A DNA stretch of 64,000 nucleotides from Sphingomonas sp. Leaf9. Its GTDB lineage: Bacteria; Pseudomonadota; Alphaproteobacteria; Sphingomonadales; Sphingomonadaceae. The translations under genes and the position numbers were made by a program. The stretch is taken from assembly GCF_001421355.1 (NCBI RefSeq), contig NZ_LMKC01000001.1, forward strand, positions 186,001-250,000. Direction: 5' to 3'. Positions 7,794-15,279 of the stretch are shown in pieces. The notes under the pieces are model-generated. The model was given only the letters and a program-made list of their open reading frames with translations, made no database searches and had not been told where the DNA came from. Numbering within the stretch: position 1 is the first letter of the stretch; every line of letters begins with the position of its first letter.

Positions 7794-8884
7794 TGCGTGC
7801 TTTTTTTCCCTCCACGACGGTCGCCATCTATATGGCGCGGCTGTTCCTGATCCGCACCTTCGCGATCCTGTTCGCGCTGGTGCTGGTGCTGCAGGCACTC
7901 GACCTGCTCAGCGAAAGCGGCAAGATCCTGGCGGTACCGGGCAACGGGCAGGCGGAAATCCTGCGCTACGTCTCGCTGCGCACGCCGCAGATCATCGCGC
8001 GCTTCCTGCCGTTTTCGGTGCTGCTCGGTACCATCCTGACGCTGACCCAGCTGAACCAGAATAGCGAGATCATCAGCCTGAAGGCCGGTGGGCTGTCGGC
8101 GCATCAGGTGTTGGCACCGCTGATCCTCGCCAGCTTTGGCGTGGCGGCATTGTCGTTCGCGTTCAACGACCGGGTCGTCGCGCGGGCAACCGCGACGCTG
8201 ACCGTCTGGGACAATGTCGATTACGGGCCGATGCCGGTCGACCGGGGCGAGCGGACCAATGTCTGGGTGCGCGATGGCGACAATCTGATCCAGGTCGCGC
8301 GCGTGGCGGGGCGCGGCGAAGCGACGCGGCTGCGTGGCATTACCGTGTACAACCGCGAAGGTAGTTCGCTGCGCGAGCTCGTTACCGCCAGCAGCGGCTG
8401 GCGCGAGGGTGGCGCGTGGCGGATCGAGAATGCCGAACGCTTTACCGTCGCGACCGGCATTCGTGAGCGGTTGGGGACATTGAAGATCGCCGGCGGGGTC
8501 CGGCCGGATCAGTTCACCCTGCAGAATGTCGACCCCGACGGACTGTCGTTCGGCCAGTTGTCGCTGGCGATCAACGACCTGACCGAAGCCGGCCGTCCCA
8601 CGAAGGCGCTGGAGGGGGCGCTGTGGCACAAATTATCGGGCCCGCTGTCGGCGGTGCTGATGCCGCTGCTGGCGGCGGTCGCGGCGTTCGGTGTTGCCCG
8701 TTCGGGCAAGTTGTTTGTCCGCGCGGTCATTGGCATGGCGCTGGGGTTCACCTATTTCGTGGCGGACAATTTCGCTCTCGCGATGGGCAACCTTGGGGCT
8801 TACCCACCGTTCCTAGCGGCTTGGGCGCCGTTCCTGCTGTTCTTCCTGATCGGTGAGGCGGTGCTGATTCGGACCGAGGAATAG
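7793..8884 (+). CDS. lptG: LptF/LptG family permease (LptG-type)
   Basis: 363 residues with the same architecture as the preceding gene: an N-terminal helix beginning near residue 11 ('VAIYMARLFLIRTF'), two more helices by residue 110, a periplasmic jellyroll (about 125-255) and three C-terminal helices ending 'FLLFFLIGEAVLIRT'. The start ATG overlaps the lptF stop (TGATG), so the two subunits are translationally coupled. Together with LptB and LptC, encoded elsewhere, such pairs pull lipid from the inner membrane onto the periplasmic bridge. Which permease is F and which is G is assigned by order and is less certain than the family. Confidence 0.85.
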   Translation: MRAFFPSTTVAIYMARLFLIRTFAILFALVLVLQALDLLSESGKILAVPGNGQAEILRYVSLRTPQIIARFLPFSVLLGTILTLTQLNQNSEIISLKAGGLSAHQVLAPLILASFGVAALSFAFNDRVVARATATLTVWDNVDYGPMPVDRGERTNVWVRDGDNLIQVARVAGRGEATRLRGITVYNREGSSLRELVTASSGWREGGAWRIENAERFTVATGIRERLGTLKIAGGVRPDQFTLQNVDPDGLSFGQLSLAINDLTEAGRPTKALEGALWHKLSGPLSAVLMPLLAAVAAFGVARSGKLFVRAVIGMALGFTYFVADNFALAMGNLGAYPPFLAAWAPFLLFFLIGEAVLIRTEE

Positions 8885-8980
8885 CCCAAGGATCGTCGCA
8901 CTTTGGCCGCAAAGCGCGGGCAGAGCGGAAACGATGGGCGAATCGTCCGGTTAAAGGAATGGATTGAGGAAGTTAGGCCG

Positions 8981-9739
8981 ATGAACGCGATCACCGAGAA
9001 GCAGGGCTTCTGGAAAAAGTCGCACCATCTCGACAAGATGACCTTCAAGCAGCTTGTCGTTGCGTATTTTCAGTATCCGGCAATCATCGCCTATATCGCG
9101 CTGTCGTTCGTCGCGATCGGGCTGTTCGCATGGCGCCCCGCGCCGCTGGTCCCGACGCTGGCGTCGGTCGGCGTCGCCGTCCTTGCCTATCCGTTCGTGT
9201 GGTATGTGCTGCACCGCTGGGTGTTGCACTCCAACTGGATGTTCAAGTTCGCGCCGCTCGCCGCGACGTGGAAGCGTATCCATTACGACCACCATCAGGA
9301 CCCGAACCACCTCGAGGTGCTGTTCGGCGCGCTGCACACCACGCTGCCCGCAATCGCGATCGCGACTGCGCCGATCGGTTTTGCCATCGGTGGGTTCGGT
9401 GGGGCGATGGCGGCGCTGGCGGCTGGCCTGCTGACCACCTGTTTCTACGAATTCTGCCACTGCATCCAGCATCTGGCCTACAAGCCCAAGAACAAGCTGC
9501 TGGTCGAGTGGAAGCGCAAGCACATGGCGCACCATTTCCATGACGAGCATGGCAATTTCGGCATCACCAACTTCTTTTGGGACAAGATTTTCGGCACCCA
9601 CTACGAGCGCTCGGAACGCCCGGAAAAGAGCCCGACGGTCTTCAACCTCGGCTATACCGAAGAAGTGGCGAAGAAGTATCCCAAGGTTGCCGAGCTGTCG
9701 GGCGGCGTCGCAAAGGGGCATCCGCGCTATCGTGGATGA
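8981..9739 (+). CDS. Sterol desaturase/fatty acid hydroxylase superfamily enzyme
   Basis: 252 residues, membrane-bound di-iron oxygenase family. The histidine boxes are visible in order: 'HRWVLH', 'HYDHHQ', 'HCIQH' and 'HMAHHFHDEH'. At least four hydrophobic segments lie between residues 20 and 165. I chose the ATG at 8981 because it has GAGGA 10 nt upstream; the frame is open to 8903 without a convincing start. Placed between the LptFG pair and the ceramide synthase, it may hydroxylate the fatty acyl or long-chain base. Sphingomonad ceramides carry 2-hydroxy fatty acids, so that reaction is the leading inference; carotenoid or sterol substrates are less likely here. Confidence 0.82.
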   Translation: MNAITEKQGFWKKSHHLDKMTFKQLVVAYFQYPAIIAYIALSFVAIGLFAWRPAPLVPTLASVGVAVLAYPFVWYVLHRWVLHSNWMFKFAPLAATWKRIHYDHHQDPNHLEVLFGALHTTLPAIAIATAPIGFAIGGFGGAMAALAAGLLTTCFYEFCHCIQHLAYKPKNKLLVEWKRKHMAHHFHDEHGNFGITNFFWDKIFGTHYERSERPEKSPTVFNLGYTEEVAKKYPKVAELSGGVAKGHPRYRG

Positions 9740-9771
9740 CCGGATGACCGATTTGTCATTTGAAGTTTGAG

Positions 9772-9796
9772 ACGGGGCGGCGCATTGCCGCCCCGT
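9772..9796 (+). terminator. GC-rich hairpin between hydroxylase and ceramide synthase genes
   Basis: Perfect 10-bp stem ACGGGGCGGC/GCCGCCCCGT with a 5-nt GCATT loop, followed by TGCTGTTT. It lies 32 bp after the hydroxylase stop and 19 bp before the ceramide synthase ATG. It may terminate partially or set different mRNA levels for the two genes; the T-run is weak. Confidence 0.55.
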
Positions 9797-9815
9797 TGCT
9801 GTTTGGGGGATAGCC

Positions 9816-10964
9816 ATGTCGATCACCGTCCGTCCGGTCGTTACCGCTGCCGATCGCAAGGCGTTCATCGCCCTGCCCTATCGGCTGTACGCCAACGATC
9901 CGCACTGGGTCCCGCCGCTGAAGAGCGAGGTCGCCGGGCAGATCGATCCCAAAAAGAATGGCTGGTTCAGCCATGCCGAAGCGCAGCTCTATATCGCCGA
10001 GCGTGGCGGGCAGGTCGTCGGGCGGGTGTCCGCGCATCTCGACACGCTGGCGCTGACCATGCCGACCGAGAAGGGTTTCGGCCCCGGCGTTGGTTTCTGG
10101 GGCATGTTCGAGGCGGAAGATGCCCAGGTAGCCTCCGCCCTGATCGCACAGGCCGAAAGCTGGCTGCGCGGCAAGGGCATGAACCGTGCGATCGGGCCGT
10201 GCAGCCTGTCGGTCTGGGAAGAGCCGGGTCTGCTGATCGAGGGGCATGACCATAGCCCGACGGTGCTGATGGGCCATCACCTGCCCGCCTATCGCGGCTG
10301 GATCGAAGGTGCCGGCTATGTCCCGGTCAAGCAGATGATTACCTATGAGCTGGACATCACCAAGGATTTCCCGCCGATCGTCCAGCGCATCGTCGCCGCC
10401 GGCGAAAAGAACCAGCGCATCCATATCCGCCGCGTCAACAAGGCGAAGTTTGCCGATGAGGCGGAGATCATCCTGCGCATCCTGAACGATGCATGGTCGG
10501 ACAATTGGGGCTTCGTGCCGCTGACCCAACCTGAAGTGGACGATGTCGGCAAGAAGCTGAAGCCGCTGGTGTTCGAGGACCTGATCCGCATCGCCGAGCT
10601 GGACGGTGAACCCGTCGCGTTCATGATTACGCTGCCCGATATGAACGAGCCGCTGAAGCCCATGGGCGGATCGCTGCTGCCGTTCAACTGGCTGAAGCTG
10701 CTGCTGTGGCTGCGCGCGCCCAAGGCGCGGACGATGCGCGTGCCGCTGATGGGGGTCGTCAAGAAGCTGCAGGCGTCGCGCATGGCGAGCCAGCTGGCCT
10801 TCATGATGATCGAATATATCCGCCGCGATGCCGTCGCCAAGTTCGGTGCCTCGCGCGGCGAGATCGGTTGGGTGCTCGACGACAATCAGGGCATGAACGC
10901 CATCGCGACGACGATCGATAGCAAGGTCAATCGCGTGTATCAGATGTACGAGCGCACGCTGTAA
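9816..10964 (+). CDS. Bacterial ceramide synthase-like acyltransferase (bCerS, GNAT-fold)
   Basis: 382 residues. The N-terminus ('VRPVVTAADRKAFIALPYRLYANDPHWVPPL') and the C-terminal half ('EIGWVLDDNQGMN') match the large double-GNAT protein family commonly annotated as 'N-acetyltransferase'. The Caulobacter member of this family, encoded near spt, was shown to be the bacterial ceramide synthase, which N-acylates the long-chain base. Presence in the same gene block as SPT, its ACP and the SDR strongly supports that role. It is unrelated to eukaryotic Lag1-type ceramide synthases. A bidirectional hairpin follows the stop. Confidence 0.82.
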   Translation: MSITVRPVVTAADRKAFIALPYRLYANDPHWVPPLKSEVAGQIDPKKNGWFSHAEAQLYIAERGGQVVGRVSAHLDTLALTMPTEKGFGPGVGFWGMFEAEDAQVASALIAQAESWLRGKGMNRAIGPCSLSVWEEPGLLIEGHDHSPTVLMGHHLPAYRGWIEGAGYVPVKQMITYELDITKDFPPIVQRIVAAGEKNQRIHIRRVNKAKFADEAEIILRILNDAWSDNWGFVPLTQPEVDDVGKKLKPLVFEDLIRIAELDGEPVAFMITLPDMNEPLKPMGGSLLPFNWLKLLLWLRAPKARTMRVPLMGVVKKLQASRMASQLAFMMIEYIRRDAVAKFGASRGEIGWVLDDNQGMNAIATTIDSKVNRVYQMYERTL

Positions 10965-10969
10965 TCGAC

Positions 10970-10995
10970 ACCGCCGGGCGCACCAGCCCGGCGGT
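10970..10995. terminator. Bidirectional hairpin between convergent genes
   Basis: Stem ACCGCCGGG/CCCGGCGGT (9 bp) around an 8-nt loop, followed by ATTATCC on the plus strand. It lies between the stop of the ceramide synthase gene and the stop of the convergent small exported-protein gene, where a shared terminator is expected. Confidence 0.65.
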
Positions 10996-11006
10996 ATTAT
11001 CCCAAT

Positions 11007-11276
11007 TCAAAGCCGACCGAGCGCGATCAGCGGATCGAACCCCCGCGCCCGCCAGTCGTCGCGGGTGCGGCAGATCTTCGGCCGCGGCGGTGCGCCTTCG
11101 CGGCGGTCCTTGATGCAGTAGCGCCGTTCACGAACGGTCGGCGTCGCGGCGACTGCTTCGGTGGCCGCGACGGTGAGGCCGGCGGTGGCTGGTGCCACCT
11201 CCGGCTGGGCGGCAAAGGCCGACGCGGCGGTGACGAGGCCGAGGACCTTCGACGTGATGATATACGCGGCAAACAT
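11007..11276 (-). CDS. Small exported protein of unknown function
   Basis: 89 residues. The first ~25 form a plausible signal peptide with a hydrophobic core ending 'ASAFAAQP'. The mature part is Ala/Thr-rich, then has two cysteines in a short basic segment ('YCIKDRREGAPPRPKICRTR') and 'DDWRARGFDPL'. Similar short Cys-containing exported proteins are frequent in sphingomonads, but I know no function. The 198-bp gap upstream to the next gene shows no motif I recognise. Function unassigned. Confidence 0.7.
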   Translation of the reverse strand: MFAAYIITSKVLGLVTAASAFAAQPEVAPATAGLTVAATEAVAATPTVRERRYCIKDRREGAPPRPKICRTRDDWRARGFDPLIALGRL

Positions 11277-11474
11277 TGGCTGGTCTCCCTGAAGATGTCC
11301 GCAGCGAGGCGGCGGATCTTGCGGGCAACATTGCAGTGTCTGTGCCAGTTATGGGGAAGCGTTGCCTATCAGTGACTTAGCGGGCATGTCACAAATTAAA
11401 GGTGACGTATATCGCTAATACACCGCATTCTGCGCCACATATTCGCATGCCCGGACCTCCCGGCAGACCGAAGG

Positions 11475-12233
11475 TCAGAAGCGCCGCGAAATCCCGCTAT
11501 ACAGGCGTAGCTCCGGCGTATGGTCGTCAAGACCCGCCGCACCGCCGGTATCGAGGAACAGGTCGTCCGACACCTGCCATGCGACCGCCAGCGCCAGCCG
11601 GTGGTCGGTCACCTTGTCCGCCCGCTCGAACTGCACTTCGGTCGTCAATTGGCACGCATCGGACAGGAGGATGCCCAGCCCGACCGTCGCCGTCGTCACC
11701 ACCTGGTTCCCCCTGCCGCTATCGCGCGGCAGCCATGCGACTTCTGGGGAAAATTGCACGTTCAGCCGGTCGGTCAGATCATAGGACACCGGGGCCACCA
11801 TCCCCGCTCCCCAACCGCCGCCGCCGATAGGGGAGCGGCCGACCGGCACCGTTACCGAAGGCTGCAGGCCATAGGACAGGCCCTTCCCGTCGGGGTTACG
11901 CAACGCGATGCGGGTGCCGACCTGGACATCGCCCGTCCGCGCGACGTTGCGCCCGGCGGGGCGATCGCGCGCGATCCCGAGCGGAGTCCATTCGACCTGC
12001 AACTCGGCCGTATCGCTGATGCCCAACCGGAACAGCGTATCCCCGAACACCACTGTGTCGCTGTCGCGCGAGCGTTCCCAATCGGACAGCGCGGTTTCGA
12101 TCGCGAAATGGCCTGTTTCGATGGTGCACGCCGATTGCCCCAGGCTGGGCCGGGTCGGGCAGTAGTCGCGCGCGGCGGCAACGGACGGCACCGACGCTGC
12201 GATGCCGACCATGGCAAGCCCAATGCGCTTCAC
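11475..12233 (-). CDS. Outer-membrane beta-barrel protein, MetA-pathway phenol-degradation/transporter-like family
   Basis: 252 residues with an N-terminal signal peptide ('GIAASVPSVAAARD'). Repeated amphipathic beta strands follow ('GDVQVGTRIALRN', 'LSYGLQPSVTVPVG', 'LNVQFSPEVAWLP'), and the protein ends in the aromatic 'SGISRRF' typical of barrels inserted by Bam. The pattern fits the PF13557 family, often labelled putative transporter. The start overlaps the xth stop by 4 bp, so it is co-transcribed with xth. The substrate is unknown. Confidence 0.7.
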   Translation of the reverse strand: MKRIGLAMVGIAASVPSVAAARDYCPTRPSLGQSACTIETGHFAIETALSDWERSRDSDTVVFGDTLFRLGISDTAELQVEWTPLGIARDRPAGRNVARTGDVQVGTRIALRNPDGKGLSYGLQPSVTVPVGRSPIGGGGWGAGMVAPVSYDLTDRLNVQFSPEVAWLPRDSGRGNQVVTTATVGLGILLSDACQLTTEVQFERADKVTDHRLALAVAWQVSDDLFLDTGGAAGLDDHTPELRLYSGISRRF

Positions 12234-13000
12234 CGGAGGCGGACCCAGGTCGGCGCGTGATCGCTGGCCTTTTCACGACCGCGATGGCTTTTATCGACGC
12301 CGGCATCGACGAAGCGATCCGCAGCGATCGGGCTGAGCAGTAGGTGATCGATACGGAACCCGGCATCGCGCTGCCACGCACCCGCCTGATAGTCCCAGAA
12401 GGTCCACACGCCGCCCTTGGGAAAGCGCGTCCGGAGCGAATCGGTCCAGCCCTGCGCCAGCAACGCGCGGTACCCGGCACGCGATTCGGGCTGCATCAGC
12501 GCATCCGCCTGCATCGCCCGCACTGAAAACACGTCATCGTCGTTAGGGATGACATTATAATCGCCGGCAAGCACCACCGCTCGCTCTTCTGCCAGCAACT
12601 CGGCAGCGCGGGCGCGCAACCGGTCGATCCAGCGCAGCTTGTAATCGAATTTGGGGCCAGGCTGCGGATTGCCATTGGGTAGGTAGATCGACGCCACGAC
12701 GACGCCATCGACCTCCGCCTCCAGATAGCGGCTATGCTCGTCCTCTGGCTCCCCGGTGAGCCCACGTTGCCGTTCGACCGGATCGGTGCCGCGCGCCAGC
12801 ACCGCGACGCCGTTGAACCCCTTTTGCCCGTGCCAGATGGCACCGTAGCCGGCGGCGCGGATATCGGCTTCCGGAAACGTGTCGTCGCTGGATTTCAGTT
12901 CCTGAAGACAGACCACATCGGGCTGTTCCTCGGTCAGATATTCGATCAGCCGGGGCAGGCGCGCCTTGATGCCGTTGACGTTGTAGGAGACGATCCGCAC
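12230..13000 (-). CDS. xth: Exodeoxyribonuclease III
   Basis: 256 residues of the EEP nuclease fold. Motifs in order are 'YNVNGIKARL', 'CLQELK' (metal-binding Glu), 'GDYNVIPNDDD', 'FRIDHLL' and 'KASDHAPTW' (catalytic Asp-His). It cleaves at abasic sites and removes 3' blocking groups in base excision repair. The ATG begins 1 bp after the erpA stop and the gene overlaps the downstream outer-membrane protein gene, so the three form one transcript. Confidence 0.95.
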   Translation of the reverse strand: MRIVSYNVNGIKARLPRLIEYLTEEQPDVVCLQELKSSDDTFPEADIRAAGYGAIWHGQKGFNGVAVLARGTDPVERQRGLTGEPEDEHSRYLEAEVDGVVVASIYLPNGNPQPGPKFDYKLRWIDRLRARAAELLAEERAVVLAGDYNVIPNDDDVFSVRAMQADALMQPESRAGYRALLAQGWTDSLRTRFPKGGVWTFWDYQAGAWQRDAGFRIDHLLLSPIAADRFVDAGVDKSHRGREKASDHAPTWVRLR

Positions 13001-13001
13001 G

Positions 13002-13340
13002 TCAGACCGCGAAGCTGGTGCCGCAACCGCAGCCGGATGCGGCCTGCGGATTGGTCACGCGGAACGCCGCACCACCCAGCGATTCGACGAAATCGACCTC
13101 GCTGCCCCGCACCAGATCGATGCTGACCGGATCGACCACCAGCGTCACGCCATCGGTCTGCGCGATGCTGTCCTCCGCATCGACGCCATCGGCAAGGCCG
13201 AAGCGATACTGGAATCCGGAGCAGCCGCCCCCTTCGACCGACAGGCGCAGGATCGCTGGCTTTGCCTGTTTCGCAGCGATGGCCGCGACGCGCGCGGCGG
13301 CGGCGGCGGACAGGGTGACGTCGGTCATGGTCGTATCCAT
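13002..13340 (-). CDS. erpA: A-type iron-sulfur cluster insertion protein (ErpA/HesB family)
   Basis: 112 residues. The three family cysteines are present: 'GGGCSGFQY' and the C-terminal 'SGCGCGTSFAV'. A-type carriers receive Fe-S clusters from scaffold proteins and pass them to apo-targets. Starts at GTG 13343, ATG 13340 or ATG 13328 are all possible; I took the first ATG. The gene heads the short operon erpA-xth-outer-membrane protein. Assignment as ErpA rather than IscA or SufA is by general similarity and the lack of other isc/suf genes nearby. Confidence 0.9.
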   Translation of the reverse strand: MDTTMTDVTLSAAAAARVAAIAAKQAKPAILRLSVEGGGCSGFQYRFGLADGVDAEDSIAQTDGVTLVVDPVSIDLVRGSEVDFVESLGGAAFRVTNPQAASGCGCGTSFAV

Positions 13341-13392
13341 CACGCCCAGATAGGCGCAGTGTCACGCGACGGCAACGGTCGTCGCGTCCGCG

Positions 13393-14577
13393 TCACTCCG
13401 CGACGGCGGGGCCACCCATCGCCAGACGCTGGCGCTGCGCACGGTCGGCTGCCATCGCGAGCTGCCCGGCCTGCAGATACGGCGCCGGGTTCACCGCCGA
13501 CCCGTCGATACGGACTTCGTAATGGAGATGGCTACCGGTCGAGCGGCCGGTCGATCCCATCAGGCCGATCATCTGGCCGCGCTTCACGCGCTCATGGTCG
13601 CGAACGAGAATCTTCGACAAATGGCCGTAGCGGGTGGCGATGCCCTTGCCGTGGTTGACCTCGATCAGATTGCCATAGCCGCCGGCACGTTCGGCGCGCG
13701 AGATGATGCCGTCGGCGGTAGCGTAGATCGGCGTGCCGGTCGGGCCGGGAATATCGACCCCGGCATGCATCGCGGCGGTGCCACGGAACGGATCGGAACG
13801 GACCCCGAAATTGCTGGTGAACGAAAGGCTCTGCACCGGCTGATAGGACGGGATTGAAATCGCGGCCTGTTCGATGGTGTCGAGCTTCTTCCAGCTCATG
13901 AACAAGGCGCGGAACTGGGCGTCGGCCTGCGCATCGGCAGTGGCGGCACCGGCAGCCGCCGCGGCGGCGGTGGCGGCGTCGACCGGCTCATAGGGGCCAC
14001 CCATCGCCGGCATCACCCGGCGCGGGTTCAGGCCCAGCTTGCGCAGCGATCCCGCCGTCTGGGCATAGCGCGCATCGGCAATCGCCTTTGCCTGCGCCGC
14101 CATTGCCGCCTGGTGCCGGGCCACGCGGTCGAACGGGCGGGTCACGCTGTTGGTGGCGCCCGCCGGCTTTTGTTCAAGCGCGGCAAGCGCCAGCGCCTTG
14201 GCATCGTCCGATCCGGTCAGTACCGCGGCGAGCGCTGCCTGGCGCTTGTCGAGCCGTTCGGCATGGGCACGGGCATCGGCGTGGAGCCGGGCGACATCGG
14301 CGCGCATCGCGTCGACCTGCTGTTGCATCACTGCGACCTTGTCATCGCCGGCCACCGCACCCGCTATCGCGGTGCCGACCGTCGCCTGCCCCATGCCATA
14401 GGCCGAAAAAGCGATGGTGACGGCGGCGAGACCGGCGGCAGCGGCCTGGTTTCGGCCGGAAATCGTATGGCGGCGCAGCTGCTTGCCATCGTGCAGGATA
14501 AAATGACGGGTCCGAAAGATCGAACGGAACCCCGCGATCGGAGCGACGTTGTTTTTAAATACGGAGGTAATCGACAT
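13393..14577 (-). CDS. M23 family (LytM-type) murein endopeptidase, membrane-anchored
   Basis: 394 residues. A short cytoplasmic head is followed by one membrane segment near residues 45-75 ('AAAAGLAAVTIAFSAYGMG'). A periplasmic coiled coil covers about 80-135 (repeated 'MQQQVDAMRADVARLHAD'). The C-terminal peptidase M23 domain (about 265-375) has the zinc ligands 'HAGVDIPG' and 'SHLHYEVR'. Such proteins cleave peptidoglycan cross-links or act as NlpD/EnvC-like amidase activators; intact zinc ligands suggest real catalysis. The 245 bp upstream, to bcp, show no motif I recognise. Confidence 0.9.
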   Translation of the reverse strand: MSITSVFKNNVAPIAGFRSIFRTRHFILHDGKQLRRHTISGRNQAAAAGLAAVTIAFSAYGMGQATVGTAIAGAVAGDDKVAVMQQQVDAMRADVARLHADARAHAERLDKRQAALAAVLTGSDDAKALALAALEQKPAGATNSVTRPFDRVARHQAAMAAQAKAIADARYAQTAGSLRKLGLNPRRVMPAMGGPYEPVDAATAAAAAAGAATADAQADAQFRALFMSWKKLDTIEQAAISIPSYQPVQSLSFTSNFGVRSDPFRGTAAMHAGVDIPGPTGTPIYATADGIISRAERAGGYGNLIEVNHGKGIATRYGHLSKILVRDHERVKRGQMIGLMGSTGRSTGSHLHYEVRIDGSAVNPAPYLQAGQLAMAADRAQRQRLAMGGPAVAE

Positions 14578-14823
14578 TCTGTCCCGCTATCCGAGCGTTT
14601 GCGCGCCGGACGAGCCGACACGAACGATGAACCCCAATGTCTTTACGGCATGCCCCACCGCGTTGACCGAGGCTGCACTTGCCGGACTTTTGATACGGCA
14701 CGCAAGCGCAGGCCCCTCCCCCCGCGTTAAACCGCCGTACAGGCACGGCGAGCCGTTTAACCATAGAGCCATGCTGGGAATATTCGGTCGGCAAATCGCC
14801 GGATTGCAATCGATTCGCCCGGC

Positions 14824-15279
14824 TCACGCCGGCAGCGCTGCAAGCACTTCCGCAGCGTGTCCCGCGACCTTTACCTTGCGCCACTGCTGTACCAATTTGC
14901 CCGCCGCGTCGAACAGGAATGTCGCCCGCTCGATGCCCATATAGCTCCGGCCGTACATCTGCTTTTCGACCCAGGTGCCGAACGCCTCGCACACCGATCC
15001 GTCCTCGTCGCTGGCTAGCTCGACGACCAGCCCGTGCTTGGCGGCAAAGCGCGTGAGCTTCGCCGGGGTGTCGCGCGAGATGCCGATCACCGACGCTCCC
15101 CGCGCGCGGAAATCGTCCATCAGCGCCGAAAAATCCTGCGCCTCCCGCGTACATCCGGTCGTGTCGGCCTTGGGGTAGAAATACAGCACCAGCGGACGGC
15201 CGATGCGATCGGCCAGCGTGAAGCGGGTGCCGTCGGCAGCCGTCAGCTCACCACCGGGTAGGGTGTCACCGATTTCCAT
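14824..15279 (-). CDS. bcp: Thioredoxin-dependent peroxiredoxin, Bcp/PrxQ type
   Basis: 151 residues. The peroxidatic cysteine is Cys43 in 'DTTGCTREAQDF', and 'FYPKADTTGCT' is the PrxQ signature. The resolving cysteine usually five residues later is absent. Another Cys occurs near residue 97 ('SVCEAFG'), so the resolution mechanism may differ from E. coli Bcp. It reduces hydroperoxides with thioredoxin. Its start overlaps the glnE 3' end by 14 bp, so the two are translationally coupled. Confidence 0.93.
   Translation of the reverse strand: MEIGDTLPGGELTAADGTRFTLADRIGRPLVLYFYPKADTTGCTREAQDFSALMDDFRARGASVIGISRDTPAKLTRFAAKHGLVVELASDEDGSVCEAFGTWVEKQMYGRSYMGIERATFLFDAAGKLVQQWRKVKVAGHAAEVLAALPA

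Noticed and set aside
13393-14823. Second small exported protein in the 245-bp gap before the M23 gene
   Set aside because: Only short open frames without a start supported by a ribosome binding site or a signal peptide.
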